Position numbers and translations under genes: made by a program. The notes below the pieces were generated by a model. The model worked only from the letters and a program-made list of their open reading frames with translations. It was not told where the DNA came from and did no database searches. From NCBI GenBank assembly GCA_011799875.1, contig CM022299.1:340719307-340783306 (forward strand): DNA of 64,000 bases, given 5' to 3'. Shown here one piece after another: positions 43,612 through 56,300 of the stretch (its first letter is position 1; every line of letters begins with the position of its first letter). The stretch is from Thinopyrum elongatum. Its lineage: Eukaryota; Streptophyta; Magnoliopsida; Poales; Poaceae.

Positions 43612-46046
43612 GGCAACGTTGGTACTGCTTGAAGGACAGACTTGACTAAGACTTCCCTGCCTTTTTTTTATAGCCCTTGGCCCTTACATCCTGCTACCTT
43701 TGCGCCTGCTCTTTCCCTAACATACTTGAAGCATCCGTCCTTGGACCTGCCTACCACAGTTGGTAAGCCTAAATATTTTTCATTAAGAGCTTCAGATTCA
43801 ATCCCCACTAGTTGTTTCATTGCATTCTTGGCTGTCTCCTCACACCCCTTACCAAAATAAATAGAGGACTTGTTAAAGTTGACCTTTTGTCCGGATGCTT
43901 GCTCATATTTCTGCAGAATGCTACTCAGTTGAATCATGCTATCATCCTCCGCTTCCAGAAAAACAATACTATCATCTGCAAAGAGTAGATGTGTAACATG
44001 AGGGCCGTCCCTCCCAAACATCACCCCTTTAATTCTCTGGTCCTGTTGAGCATTTTTAAGAAGCGCTGAAAAACCCTCCACACAGAACAAGAACAAGTAG
44101 GGCGACAACGGATCACCCTGCCGGAGGCCTCTGGATGGCCTGAAAGCATCGGATAAACCATTGTTAAAGCGGATGGAAGATTTAACAGATTTTACGCACC
44201 TCATGATAATATCAACCCATCCATGAGAGAAACCCATCCGATGCATCATAACCTCCAAGAAATCCCACTCCACGCGATCATAGGCCTTCATCATATCTAA
44301 CTTCACTGCACAAAGGGGCTTCTTCCTTTTCCTCTTGCGGATCGAATGAATGCATTCGTATGCAACCAGAACATTATCAGTTATTAGTCTGCCCGGTACA
44401 AAAGCGCTTTGCTCTTCAGAAATGAGAATAGGAAGAACTCGCTTCAGTCTATTTGCTAACACCTTGGTTGCAATTTTGTACAACACATTGCACAAACTAA
44501 TAGGACAGAATTGCGAGAGGAGTTCCGGATTATTAACCTTGGGGATGAGAACTAGAACCGTACTATTAAAATCCTCCGGAACATCTTTACCATTTACAAA
44601 ATCTCTCACCGCCTTACACACCGCTAGCTTCACCAACGACCAGTGTTTTTGGTAGAAAAGAGCAGGTAGGCCGTCTGGGCCTGGCACCTTCCTAGGCCCC
44701 ATCTGAAACAAAGCTTGTTCAATTTCCAAATCAGTAAAGTTGGTGGTCAGCCTTGCATTCATCTTCGAAGTAACCGCCTCCTGCATGAGATAAAGTATAC
44801 AATCAGTATTGGTGGCTCCCTCCGACGTGTACAGCGCATGATAAAAATCCTTTGCCATCGCCTTCATCTCCTGGTTAGTGGTACAGAAGCTACCATCTGC
44901 TTTCTTCAGTTTTATAATTGTGTTTTTTCTCCTTCTGTGTGAGGCCCTTCCCTGGAAAAACTTGGTGTTCTGGTCTCCCGCTTGCAGCCAATCCACCCTT
45001 GATCTCTGTCGCTGCATTATCTCCTCGCGCTCATACAATTCATGTAATATGTCCTCAATCCGACGCACCTCCAGTGAGGTACTCGGCGAGCGATCCTTTT
45101 CTCTTTCAGTGCCCAACTGCTCACGCAGTTTCTTGATCTCTCTCTGAACTGAACCAAAGACAACCCAAGACCACCTTTGCATCTCTCCTGTTACCCTCTT
45201 CAGGTTGCCCCATGTTTCCTTCAGACTGTTTGAATTTGACCCATAGCGCGCCCAAGCTTCCTGAATCATCCCCTCATACTTATCATGTCTGGCCCACATT
45301 TCTTCATACCTAAATTGGCATGATCCCTTTTCCTGCTGGAGATTATCTTGGCCACTAACTTTGATAACTAGTGCCATGTGGTCAGACTCCTCTGTGGGAA
45401 TGTGTTCAACCGAAGTGAAAGGAAATAGTTGAGTGAATGCATCGTTGCAGGTTGCACGGTCTAGTCTAACTTGGACATTTTCCTCGCCCTCTCTCTTATT
45501 GTCCCATGTGTAAATATAGCCCAAATATCCCAGGTCCTTAAGCTCACAATGAGCCAAGCAATCTCTGAACATCTCCATCTGGATCCAGCCTCTCTCATTC
45601 TTCCCTTTGTGCTCCTCCTGCCAGCAAGCCTCGTTGAAATCTCCTGCGCATAGCCACGGCAGATCGTCTTGGCGTCTAAGATATCTCAAAGCATCCCATG
45701 TTTTCTGCCTCAATTCTGTTCGTGGTTCACCATAGATTCCAGTGAACCTCCAGCTACCACCATCACAAGAAATCACACAATCCATGAAGTATTGGCACCA
45801 AGGGCGTAAAGTAACATCATAGCCGTCTCTCCACCACAGTGTCATACCACCGCTTCGTCCAACACAATCAACTGTCTGACCATGCTTGAAACCCATACTC
45901 CATTTTAACTTATTCATTGCCTCTCCTCTTTTCTTAGTCTCACATAAGAACACCACCGCTGGGTTGTATGACCTAATCAGGTCTCTTAGTTCGCCAACTG
46001 CCGCGTCCAACCCCAAACCACGGCAGTTCCAGGCCAAGATAATCAT
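43612..46046 (-). pseudogene. LINE ORF2 N-terminal half: endonuclease and reverse transcriptase
   Basis: ATG at 46046 opens [20 protein letters not shown] (APE endonuclease start), with [18 protein letters not shown]-like [30 protein letters not shown] and [12 protein letters not shown] follows: [51 protein letters not shown] and the catalytic [14 protein letters not shown]. The frame stops at 43668 (TAA where relatives have a Ser codon in QGLSK), and a one-base loss near 43615 shifts the rest. Endonuclease nicks DNA and RT copies the RNA at the nick. All catalytic residues I can check are present. Confidence 0.88.
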
Positions 46047-47161
46047 TGGTCTCGGCGGCCCCGCCTCGCAGGGTCCGTCGCTTGCTTGTTCTTGTCGATA
46101 CGGTCAAAGACAGACGACACCTTCTGCCACTTCTCGCCAATGAACGCATCATGTGGTGCATATTTTCCTGAGAACCCCTTAACAACCCGAACTTGCTTAG
46201 ATCTTGGTGGTCCCATGGCCCTCTCTTCTGCTTTTCCATCAATAACCATAGTACCCCCAACTGAGCCATCAGCAAGCACATTACTTTCTGCATTAGACAT
46301 AGCCCGGAGTTCATCCCCATCCTTCTGCTGCTCCACGTCCTTCCCCTCAAGTCCCAACTTTCTTTTAACACTTTTATCACTTTCAGTTTCAGACACATCC
46401 ATGTATCTAGTTTTGGTAGTGTTCGATGCCGTGTCATCAAATTCATCCTCTGTATCCTTGTAATTATGTCCTGACCATGCTCCGCTATTCACGCCATTAC
46501 GTTGCAGATACAGTCTGCAATCTAATGTTGCACCTTGTGCGACCCGAGTATCAACATCCAAGTCCCCAAATATAGTTGACAAATCACCAGGATCAAAGAT
46601 GAACCTAAGAACAGGAATTATTGGTTGCAATTTGACATCCTGCATCTGCCTTGCCGTGCTGCTGATGAGTACGAGCAGCAGTTTACTATCTGGTTGCAAT
46701 CTAAAATCCTGCACCTGCCTTGCCATGGTACTGATGGGCATGAACAACAGTTTACTGTCCTCAATTTTAGTACTTCCAACTACCAAAGAAGCCTTGGTCT
46801 TCATACTCAAATCAGGAGTCTCCAAGCAACTCATATCCAATCCTGGTACTAATTCCGCCGATTCGCAACATTCTTGAACAAATACCTCGTCTTCAACCGG
46901 GTGTTCCTCAAACGGATCAGTTGCTGAATCCCTATCCAAGGCAGACAACAATGGAGGAGGAGGAGAAACACCCGCAAAACCAGGATCACGAAAAGCCTCC
47001 ACCTTGTCCCGCATAATCCGCAAATCGAAAAGAGATGCAGCCCTATCTCGCATAAGCTGCAAGCTTCGCGCCGGATTCCGTGACCTGCGAACTATTTGCA
47101 ACGCCCGCTCCTTCCAATCCTGCAGCTCCTCCAAATCCAAACCAAAACTCCCAAGCGCCAT
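46043..47161 (-). CDS. LINE ORF1 protein
   Basis: ATG at 47161 to TGA at 46043-46045, 372 residues, uninterrupted. It starts [20 protein letters not shown] and is followed by basic and then D/E-rich stretches, with an internal duplication ([17 protein letters not shown] against [12 protein letters not shown]). It ends in a basic tail (ARRGRRDQ). No CCHC knuckle or RRM is obvious, unlike many LINE ORF1 proteins. Its stop overlaps the ORF2 start as ATGA. Confidence 0.75.
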   Translation of the reverse strand: MALGSFGLDLEELQDWKERALQIVRRSRNPARSLQLMRDRAASLFDLRIMRDKVEAFRDPGFAGVSPPPPLLSALDRDSATDPFEEHPVEDEVFVQECCESAELVPGLDMSCLETPDLSMKTKASLVVGSTKIEDSKLLFMPISTMARQVQDFRLQPDSKLLLVLISSTARQMQDVKLQPIIPVLRFIFDPGDLSTIFGDLDVDTRVAQGATLDCRLYLQRNGVNSGAWSGHNYKDTEDEFDDTASNTTKTRYMDVSETESDKSVKRKLGLEGKDVEQQKDGDELRAMSNAESNVLADGSVGGTMVIDGKAEERAMGPPRSKQVRVVKGFSGKYAPHDAFIGEKWQKVSSVFDRIDKNKQATDPARRGRRDQ

Positions 47162-47600
47162 CCACAGGGTAGCCCAGAGTTCCCCGGAAGCCTCACCGAC
47201 AGCAGAAAGAAGCCCACCTGATCCGTTTCCAACAAGCCTCCAAGGATTCGCCTCCTATAGTCCCCGAAATTGGATGATTCTCACAGCACAAGAAGGGATT
47301 GGCAGGCCGATTACTGTAGCAGGGGAAAGTGACCTGTTCTTTCCAAAGCTTTGATGAGATAGCGAAGAAGAAAGAGAGAAATTTTTGAGATCCTGGGCAG
47401 AAAAGAGAATCAAGCTGGAGAGAAAAAGAGTTGGTGCCGAGAAGGATTGATGGAAGAAAGAAGAGGGATCCAGGAGGGAGGAAACGGCAGATCGCCGCAA
47501 AACGCCATCCGGCAGACAGTCTTCCTTCATATATACTGAGGCCCAAAACCGATAGACACAACTGGTGTGCAACCAAGATGACTCTATGAAAAGATGTCAT
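47162..47600 (-). other. LINE 5' untranslated region
   Basis: CT-rich on the minus strand (for example TTTCTCTCTTTCTTCTTCGC near 47360-47380) and without a supported ORF. It probably includes the internal promoter; the 5' border is estimated. Confidence 0.5.
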
Positions 47601-47759
47601 CCTCTATGAGACTCGCAACCACCTCTCCAGAATCGTGAACTAGCATTGGCAAGCAAAGAGCAATCCAGGACATCGGATGAACTCATCTTAGCCAAGTCCA
47701 ACTCCTGAATTTAATATGATAGCACCGAAATTAATGGTCAAAATATGATAGCAATGCCT

Positions 47760-48179
47760 GTGTCACCGTAAGTAAAGCCTTGCGATTCTCCTCGAATTGG
47801 TCTGGCAGGACAAAGTTGAACAAGCTCCGGCATAGATTCATGTCGTCTCTTTGGGTCGACGAGACTATGATTTCTCATTATACGTTCTTGACGGCAAGAT
47901 CGGGCGTCAGACTATTTAGATCGACTCAAGTGTTCAACGACGACGATTGCGGCCACTGGTGTTGGTCCTCAGGGGCACCTGCATGAAGATCTTTCTGTTG
48001 TCATCAACAAGGTAAGGCCAGCTCCTTTTGGAAGTGGCAACAACGGTGCGTTGACGGCTAGTTTTGATGATGGTAGTGGTTGTACGGTGGTCCAGTGACC
48101 ATAATGTAATTATTATTATGTTTAAGGTGCTTTGTAATTTTAATAAACTTCTATAATAGATTTGTGTCTTTAAAAAAAA
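47760..48179 (+). repeat. poly(A)-ended retroposon fragment
   Basis: Sequence ends TTTGTGTCTTTAAAAAAAAG and looks like the 3' end of a non-LTR element, with a C-terminal-like frame (DDDCGHWCWSSGAPA, ending 47986) and a 190-base 3' UTR. I recognise the type as a dispersed Triticeae repeat, but cannot name it. 48180-48446 downstream holds nothing I can support. Confidence 0.4.
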
Positions 48180-48446
48180 GTAAAGCTTTTTTTAGCGGAA
48201 AGGAAACCAATTTTCTTAGCGGAAAAAACCCCACCTTTTTTAGAATAAAACCAATTTTTAGGGGAGAGAAGAAAACCAGCTAAACTAGAAGAAAACGAAA
48301 CAGAAAAACAACTATAAAACCAGTAATTGGCCTAGTCCATGGCCCGCGTTGCGACAAATAGTAGAATTTACCCGCCATCTCGCCCATTCATGAGGCGCAA
48401 CTAAATTGGGCTCGTCGATGTCCGTGTTCGCCCCTTGCGATGGGGT

Positions 48447-48942
48447 CGTCGGTGTCAAAACCGGCAGATCTCGGGTAGGGGGTCCTGAGCTGTGGATCTT
48501 GGATCAATGGGTAACAGTGAACGCAGAGACGATATTTACCCAGGTTCAGGCCCTCTTGAAGAGGTAAAACCCTACATCCTGCTTGGTTATATTGACGTGT
48601 GTATATGATGGTTACAGAGTTGATCTACCTCGAGATCGGATGAGCTAAACCCTAGATGAGTAGGATGATGGTTCTAGCCTCTACAGACTAAACCCTCTGG
48701 TTTATATAGACACCAGGGGTACCTAGGGTTACATACGCCGGTCATCGTCACGGGATAAACATGGCAACCGTATCAAAGGAGACTTGGAGGACACACCAAG
48801 TCTTCAAAAGGTTTCCTTCCGAAGCACGAGATCATCTGGTGTCTGGTCTTCCTCCACCGAACCAAAGGTAGCCCATCAGTTCAGTCTGGCCCATGAGAGA
48901 TAGGCCGGCAGCCCGAGGACCCCTTAGTCCCGGACAACCTCA
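48447..48942 (-). repeat. 3' LTR of the right Tat-like element
   Basis: 496 bp. On the minus strand it starts TGAGGTTGTCCGGGAC and ends TTTTGACACCGACG, the last base changed from the expected A. A TATA-like box (TATATAAACC on minus, near 48700-48709) fits an LTR promoter. Confidence 0.8.
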
Positions 48943-48960
48943 GTAGCCCCCCGAACTTGC
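48943..48960 (-). other. polypurine tract
   Basis: The minus strand reads AAGTTCGGGGGGCTAC directly before the LTR start TGAGG. Confidence 0.75.
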
Positions 48961-49309
48961 CTCCAACGCCGAGGTCGATAATTTCTATGAGCTCCACGCC
49001 TCTTGAAGTCTTCGGCTTAAGGGGCGAGTTCCTCCTATTTCCTATATTCGGCTGATGGTAGCTCGGCCACCCTTAATACCTCAGTCAGTGGAATACCACG
49101 GGCTTTGACACATCGTCTTCTTCATTCAAAATTAATGATGTCCCTCGATTTGCGCTTGTTAAAGGGAAGTAAATGGCCCAAAAAGCCCTTTATAGAAATG
49201 CCCCCTTACGGGCCTAGAAGAGGTGTCTATTTAACGGTTCCCAAAATACGAAAACCGTCACCCCCGATCCCAAATCACCGCAAAGCCAAAACTGAGCAAG
49301 CCTGGGACG

Positions 49310-52162
49310 ATGGCGAGCGTTCCAAGTTCTTCCTCGCGTCCCCACGGCCCCCGTCAGGGTGTCTGGGTGAGCTGCTCTATTCCCCGACTGAGGTTGAGAA
49401 ACCTCGAGATGCAAGGGTACCTTCCTACATCAGATCTCGCGCCCTCCCGCCCCAGATTGATTTTTGTGAATGGCGAGGCGCTCGCGGAAAACTTCCCTGT
49501 TCCGCAAGGGGAACAAAGGGTATGTTTCGTGCCTTTTTTGTTACGGGGTCTAGGCTTCCCCATTCATCCCTTTCTGAGGGGTTTATTAGAGTTCTACGGG
49601 ATCCAACTCCACCACCTCAACCCGGGATCAATTTTACATATCTCGGGTTACGTTGCCCTTTGTGAGATGTTCCTTGGTTGTGAGGCACACTTCAAACTGT
49701 GGAGGAAATTTTTCTGCCTTGTCCCCCGCACCCGAGGAGGGGAAATCCACGAGGTCGGCGGAGCCGAAGTGTGGCGTATTGCTGGGACAGGGTATCCGGT
49801 AGGGACCCCTAAGAAGAATGCCGAAGAATGGACCTCAGAGTGGTTCTACATCGAAGACGCCCCCCTATTCGATCCAACTAGGAGGGGGCTGCCCGAATTC
49901 TCTCTCGCTTCTCCAATGAAGCGGTTTAACTGGCGACCGAAGAGTCCGTCCCAAAAGGAAAGTGCCGAAGTAAAGTGTTTGGCTGCTCAAGTGAGGTGGT
50001 TAGCTCACAGCGGGTTAACCATCATCGACATGATGGCCGCTGCCATTACTCGATGCGTCCAACCTCTCCAGCAAAGGATGCACCCCCTATGGTGTTACAA
50101 TGGGACAGATGACGTGACCCGTTACAAACGGAAGGGGCCTGCCAACCAGGCAGCAATAGTAGCCATACTGGCCGATCTCTTTAAAGGAGAAGAGCAAGAG
50201 TTTACCCGCCTAAAGCCCAAGGATGGTTACTCGAGCTATAATCACATTGAATGGGTGAGTTCAGCTACACTTTACAGTTCGGATGTTATGTCCATTTTTA
50301 TTAATCGGATCTTCTAACTTTCCCAACAGAACTGGAGGCACTGGATCGAGATAGTCAGCTGCCCTTCTCCTCAACCGGAGAGCTATTCCCATGACGATGA
50401 CCCCGGATTCCACGACGACCCAGAGACGCAATTGATTTCGAGGATGGGGTCTTTTACCATGAGAGTCTTGACGGCTCTAAAGTGGCACTTTTGGCCGATC
50501 ACCCTGGGACGCTTCCTTCCTCCGCCGTAAGTGAGAAAAAGTTTCCTTCCCGCAAAAGACGATCACCTCATGCCGCTCCTAGTAAGCTGACTTCTACCCC
50601 CAAGGGTCGCCACACGACACATGGGACACCAGCGAGAGTGGCGCTGACTGCATCAGCACCGAACGGCCATAGAGTGTCCAAACGTATGGCGGCAGCGGGA
50701 GTTACATCGGCCGCACCCACGGCTAAGAGGTAATATGTTCATCGCATTTTCTGGCATTCTCATCGGTCATAGCCGCTGCAAATACTCATAATCTTCTTTG
50801 CTGAGACCTGCAGGAGATATGTAGAGCAAACTTCGTCCGAGGATGTTGAAGAGGTGCAGGGGGTAATCCCAAACCGAGGTCTTCGACTGGGGCCGGCATC
50901 AACACGGAGGTCCTTGCCGCAGACCAACTTCCAGGGGATCCCGAGGACCTCTCGGTTACCAATTTCGATGTTGAAAGTGTGATGAATCACCGACGGCGGA
51001 AGGAGTCGCTGCGTCATTCTATGTCTTTCTAATAGGAGTTTAACGCTCTTAGTTCGGTAGACGCGTATCTCGGAGCCACCTGAGCAGGGCTTGAGGGAGT
51101 CACCAACCTTCTGTCGACCAACCTGCAGGTATGTGATTGGTTTTGAGAACCGAACACAAATCCTAACCCAGTAGCCCCCGAGCCTTAATTTGGGTGGGAC
51201 GGCCGAGTTAAGGGTCTGAATTTGTATACTGCTGCAATACGGTGCAGGCTTCGAGGGAACAAAACAAAAAGTTGTCCGAGGACCTTGAGCTAAACCGAAC
51301 ACAGGTGGCATCTGTGAAGGCTGAACTGGAGGAGGTCAAGAAGTTCACCAGGGAAGCACATGGTGAGGAAAAGACTTAACATGCAGAATTGTTTGGGGCA
51401 ACTTTTCTAATGAAAGATTGCCTTATAGCAGCCGAGTTGGTAAGTCAGCTGCAGAAGGATCTGGATGCGGCCAGAGAGTCTCAAAGGTACGCGGAATCGT
51501 AGCAAGAAGCTGGCCGCCGAGTACTGACCAAGTCATGAGGAAAAGAATAAACTTAAAGAGGAAAACCAGTAACAAGCCGAAGAGATTAAGAGTTTAAAAA
51601 CTCTACTAGCGCAATCCCAGGAGGAGAACTAGAGATTGAAAGTGAACATGTTTGGTAAGTGCAATCTAGCTTGTGAATACATTAAGCATATGCATTATAC
51701 AGATATAAAATCATGCCATGTCTCTTGTTAGTTCTCCTTACCGGGTGCCCTAAGGAAAAGGCCAGCTCGTTCAGAGGGAACCTACTAAAGGAACTATCTG
51801 CCATGCATGAGCGGGCCCGAAAGGCTATGAAAAGCCTGTTCAAGGCACTATGGCCGAACGAGGCGGCTCCGAAAGGCATGGCTGGGCTGGCTAACCAATT
51901 TAAAGGAGCTCGGCACCGCTTTGAGCTGTGGAAGATATCAGCCCGTCGAGAGGGAGCACGGGAGGCTTGGGCGATGGTCAAGACCCGCTTTAACAAGCTC
52001 AACCCGGAGCATTTAGCTCGAGTTGGGCCGGTAGGGCCAGATGGGCAAGAAGTGCCACTTTATTTGGTGTATGACCAAGTGATGCCTGCTGCTCGGATTC
52101 CTCTAGAAGACTGCACACTGGATGCCATAATAGATAATCTCGACCTAGAACAGGGTGTTTGA
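49310..52162 (+). pseudogene. antisense ORF of the Tat-like element (gypsy-type transposon ORF)
   Basis: Exon 1 (49310-50254) has the plant 'putative gypsy type transposon' domain: FVPFLLRGLGFPIHPFLRGL, LEFYGIQLHHLNPGSILHIS and CEMFLGCEAHFKLWRKFF. A GT-AG intron (50255-50329) joins in frame to NWRHWIEIVSCPSP. Further downstream frames are shifted: a basic Ser/Pro region (50482-50733), heptad-like coiled-coil pieces (LSEDLELNRTQVASVKAELE near 51270) and a C-terminal frame at 51713-52162 (RKAMKSLFKALWPNEAAPKG ... EDCTLDAIIDNLDLEQGV). Stops and shifts make it a pseudogene. Its biological role in Tat elements is unknown; transcription opposes gag-pol. Confidence 0.75.
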
Positions 52163-52494
52163 TTCTATTTATCCATGTACTTTACATCAAATATTCTCCA
52201 AACTATGTTGTAAACGTTGTATTAACTAGCCATTGGCTTCTGCCTCCCCCGCCATTGGCCGAGGAGTGTTCCTTACTATGTGACCTGAGATCATCAGGAA
52301 ATCACTTCGAAGAACCAGGCAATCAGGCAATTTGGTGCGAACAGACAAAACACGCTCGGGGAGTTATGTTATATTACTGTTTAACGTAAGAAACATCTTC
52401 CGAAGAAAATAGTTCCTCCATGGGTACCTTTCTTCGGGTTGTTATGTTAACCATAGACGTTTTAACCGGATACTCGCATTATGCAGGTAATGGT

Positions 52495-54058
52495 TGATTG
52501 CTTGGATCTGCGTTGGTAATTCCCCGAAGAGGAGAGGATGATGCAACACAACAAAGGTAAGTATTTCCCTCAGTTATGAAACCAAGGTTATCAATCCAGT
52601 AGGAGAACCAAGCAATACTATGTAAACATCACCTGCACACAAACAACACATACTTGCAACCCAACGCGTAAGAGGGGTTGTCAATCCCTCCTCGGTATTG
52701 AGATAGATTAAATTGTATAGGTTTTGATAAATAGATCTAACTAAAACACAAAATAAAATAAATAAAGAAAAATCGCAGCAAGGTATTTTTAGATTTAATA
52801 TGATAGGAAATAGACCCGGGGGCCGTAGTTTTCACTAGAGGCTCCTCTCAAGAAAATAGCATATGGTGGGTAAACAAATTATTGTTGGGCAATTGATAGA
52901 AAAGCGAATAATCATGACGATATCCAAGGCAATGATCATGTATATAGGCATCATGTCCAAGATTAGTAGACCGAAATAATTCTGCATCTACTGCTATTAC
53001 TCCACACATCGTCCGCTATCCAGCATGCATCTATTGTATTAAGTTCATGGAAAAATGGAGTAATGCAATAAGAACGATGACATGATGTAGACAAGATCTA
53101 TTCATGTAGGAATAGACCCCATCTTTTTATCCTTAATGGCAACGATACATGCGTGTCATGTCTCTTTCTGTCACTGAGATTGAGCACCGCAAGATCGAAC
53201 CCATCACAAAGCACCTCTTCTCATGGCAAGAAAAATCAATCTAGTTGACCAAACCAAACCAAAATTTTGGAGAAGAAATATGAGGCTATAACAATCATGC
53301 ATATAAGAGTTCAGCAAAGGCTCAAATAATATTCATGGATAGAATTGATCGTAAACCCACAATTCATCGGATCCCAACAAACACACCGCAAAAAGGAGTT
53401 ACATCAAATAGGTCTCCAAGAACATCGAGGAGAACATTGTATTAAAGATCAAAAAGAGAGAAGAAGCCATCTAGCTACTAGCTACGGACCCGTAGGTCTG
53501 TGGTAAACTACTCACGCATCATCAGAGGGGCAACAAGGATGATGAAGAACCCCTCCGTGATCATTGCCCCTTTCGACAGAGTACCGGAAAAGGCCTCTAG
53601 ATTGGATCTCGTGGTTTTGGAACTTGCGGCGGCAGAAAAAGTATTTCATTGACTTCCTTAGGGGTTTTGGGATTTTAGAGTATTTATAGAGGTGGAGGTC
53701 ACTAGAGAAGCTTCCCGTGGGTTCCACTACCCACCAGGGCGCGCCTCGGCCGCCTGGCGCGCCCTAGTACCTAGTGGGCCCCACGGGCCTTCTCCTGTGT
53801 GCTCCTTTGGCTCCCTGGGTGTCTTCTGTCTAGAAAAAAATATCCAAAAAGTTTCGTTGCATTTGGACTTCGTTTGATATTGATATTCTGCAAAGTAAAA
53901 AACAAGAAAAAAACAGCAATTGGCACTGGGCACTATGTCAATAGGTTAGTCCCAACAAAATGATATAAAGTTTCTAGTAAATGAATATAAAACATCTAAG
54001 ATTGATAATATAACAGCATGAAACAATCAAAAATTATAGATGCGTTGGAGATGTATCA
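52495..54058 (-). repeat. solo LTR with perfect target duplication
   Basis: 1564 bp. The minus strand runs from TGATACATCTCCAACGCATC to CCAAGCAATCA. ATGGT flanks both sides (52490-52494 and 54059-54063). No internal sequence is adjacent, so the full element was probably removed by LTR-LTR recombination. Same family as 57093-58660 in opposite orientation. Confidence 0.9.
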
Positions 54059-54063
54059 ATGGT

Positions 54064-54560
54064 TACCTCGGGAAAATAACCCCGGGTTTTGGTGATGATC
54101 ACCAATTATTTGCACTTCCATCGTGGCCGACCAATTATATTCTTAAGAACGCTAGCTTTCGGCTTCACCCGTCTGAGCTACGTACCCGGGTGATCCGGAC
54201 GTAACAATCGCAGAGGTGCTCCCTTTATCCCCTAGCCGAACAATCGGGAACGTAGGGGTAAGCATAGGAGCATGGTAACCCAGCTTGGCCAAATCTTAAG
54301 TCAAATGGATGCATATAGTGGCTTAAAACGATACTGGAAGGGTGCAAACACGACAAGGACGAATAGATGCACTCAAGATGTATTTATCGACTTCGTAAAA
54401 GGAAGCCCCCAGGTATGACCGGGTGGTACATTTGAAGATGTATGCCGAGGACAACTTACCGTAGCTCGGTTTAGCCAAACACAGACTGGGGAATGCTAAA
54501 AATAAAAAGAAAGGAAAGCTATAAAAAGAAGAAAAGACTAGTGAGGGTGATGACACCGGT
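54064..54560. other. spacer of the Tat-like element, no gene
   Basis: Sequence between the antisense ORF and the end of pol. Short frames only; nothing supported. Confidence 0.5.
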
Positions 54561-55056
54561 CTAGCCGTAGAAGCTCCGAACCCGAGCTGCGTTCCATGGG
54601 TTCGGTTCGAGGCGATTGTCCGTTGGGTTGTGGAGACGATACGCTCCCCCTACGAGCACTTGATCAATTATGAAGGCGCCCTCCCATTTGGGTGATAGCT
54701 TATTCTTCTGCTTCTTCGAGAGGCGTAGAACGAGTTCACCCACATTATTTGCTTTCGCCCAAACTTCCCTACTCTGGTAACGTCAGGCCTGCTGTTGGTA
54801 AAAAGGTGGAGTGGGCCCGAGCTATGTCGCGGACCTCTTCTAGGGCGTCCAGGTCGTCTTGCCGATCTAGCTTGGCCTCCTTTTCTTCGTACATGCGCAC
54901 TCTAGGTGCGTCATGGATAAGGTCGCTGGGGATGACTGCTTCTGCCTTGTACACCATGAAAAACGGTGTGTATCCCGTGGAAGGATTATGAGTGGTGCGC
55001 AAGCCCCATAATATGGAGTCGAGCTCCTCCACCCAGTGGCAGTTTGATTCTTTCAA
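54561..55056 (-). pseudogene. Tat-like integrase C-terminal part
   Basis: Frames read NCHWVEELDSILWGLRTTHN and GYTPFFMVYKAEAVIPSDL, then after a break VGELVLRLSKKQKNKLSPKW and GAYRLHNPTDNRLEPNPWNA, the usual integrase tail (K-x-K-L-x-P-x-WEG) of gypsy elements. At least one frameshift lies near 54760. Confidence 0.8.
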
Positions 55057-56300
55057 GGACGGACCAGTCGGGGCTTAATGCCACTCAGGATTAATCCATT
55101 GGCCCGTTTGACCTGTCCGTTGGACAGTGGGTGATAGCCGAAGGCGTAGTCGAGCGTAATGCCCAAGTTAGCGCACCCGTCTTTTACTTCCTGGGCTGTG
55201 AAGTTGGATCCATTGTCCGTTATTATACTGTGGGGGACACCGTAACAGTGGACCACGCCAGATATAAAGTCGATGACCGGTCCGGACTTGGCTGAAGTTA
55301 CTGGTTTCGCCTCAATCCACTTGGTGAATTTGTTGACCATAACTAGTAGATATTTCTTTTTCTTGGTCCCCCCTTTAAGTGGTCCGACCATGTCCAGCCC
55401 CCAGACCGCGAAAGGCCAGGAGATTGGTATCGTCCGAAGAGCCGTGGGGGGCATGTGGCTTTGATTTGCAAAGAGCTGGCATCCAACGCAATGTTGGACG
55501 AGTGTCTGGACGTCTGCATGAGCAATGGGCCAAAAGAACCCGGCTGGAAAGGCCTTGCTGACCAGGGCCCGAGCTGCTGCGTGATGACTGCCCATGTCGG
55601 TGTGTATCTCGGCCAAGAGCTGCCTCCCCTCCTCTTCAGATATGCATCTTTGGAGGACTCCGGTGGTGCTTTTCTTGTACAGTTCACCCTCGTGGACCTT
55701 ATAGGCTTTAGATCGCCGAATTATGCGTCTTGCCTCGGTCTGTTTATCGGGGAGCTCTTGGCAGAGAAGATAGGCGAGGAGGGGCTCGGTCCATTGCGCA
55801 ATTATTGCCATGACTTCATGAGCCGAAGGCGTTTCTTCGAGTGCTGGGCCTCCGATAATTTCTTCGTCTGGTTCGATGACAGGAGGGATGATATGTTCTG
55901 GACCATTGGCCTTAGTATCCTTGCCCTCATCCTGCCACACCACGGATGGCTTAAAGAGCCGTTCCCAAAAGGTGTTCTTAGGGACAGGGTCACACTTGGC
56001 ACCCATGCGGGCAAGGACGTCGGCAGCTGGATTGCTGTCTCTAGGGACATGGTGGAATTCTAACCCTTCAAACCGAGCAGATATTTTTAGGATGGCATTT
56101 CGATATGCTTTCATTTTTGGGTCTTTTGCATCAAATTCGCCATTGACTTGAGAGATGGCGAGGTTAGAGTCTCCCCGCACCTCGAGCCGTTGTACGCCCA
56201 TTGACGTTGCCATCCGAAGTCCATGCAATAGAGCCTCGTACTCGGACGCATTGTTGGAATCGGTGTACATGATCTGTAGTACGTATCGGGATATTGTCAC
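55053..56300 (-). pseudogene. Tat-like second RNase H and integrase core
   Basis: The start holds the rest of the second, archaeal-type RNase H: NNASEYEALLHGLRMATSMG (Glu), EVRGDSNLAISQVNGEF (Asp), HVPRDSNPAADVLARMG (Asp). Integrase follows with the HHCC region (IHTDMGSHHAAARALVSKAF, CVGCQLFANQ). The core has Asp (VWGLDMVGPL), Asp (IITDNGSNF) and then NGQVKRANG, where the catalytic Glu is Lys; the codon at 55107-55109 is AAA. An AAA from GAA is a single transition. Integrase is therefore predicted dead although the frame here is open for 415 codons. Confidence 0.87.

Larger units (their letters stand above)
41881..47600 (-). mobile_element. L1-like LINE, near full length
   Basis: On the minus strand there is a 5' region (about 47162-47600), ORF1, ORF2 with endonuclease, RT, zinc knuckle and RNase H, a short 3' UTR and a poly(A) tail (T9-10 on plus at 41880-41889). 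The 5' limit is approximate. I looked for a target-site duplication next to the poly(A) and beyond 47500 and found no convincing match. ORF2 has one nonsense codon and one frameshift, so the copy is probably inactive. Confidence 0.88.

Noticed and set aside
41880..47600. Exact target-site duplication of the LINE
   Set aside because: I compared sequence next to the poly(A) (GATATGTTTGCACCG) with the 47500-47650 region and found only weak partial similarity (GGTGTGCAACC), not enough to call.
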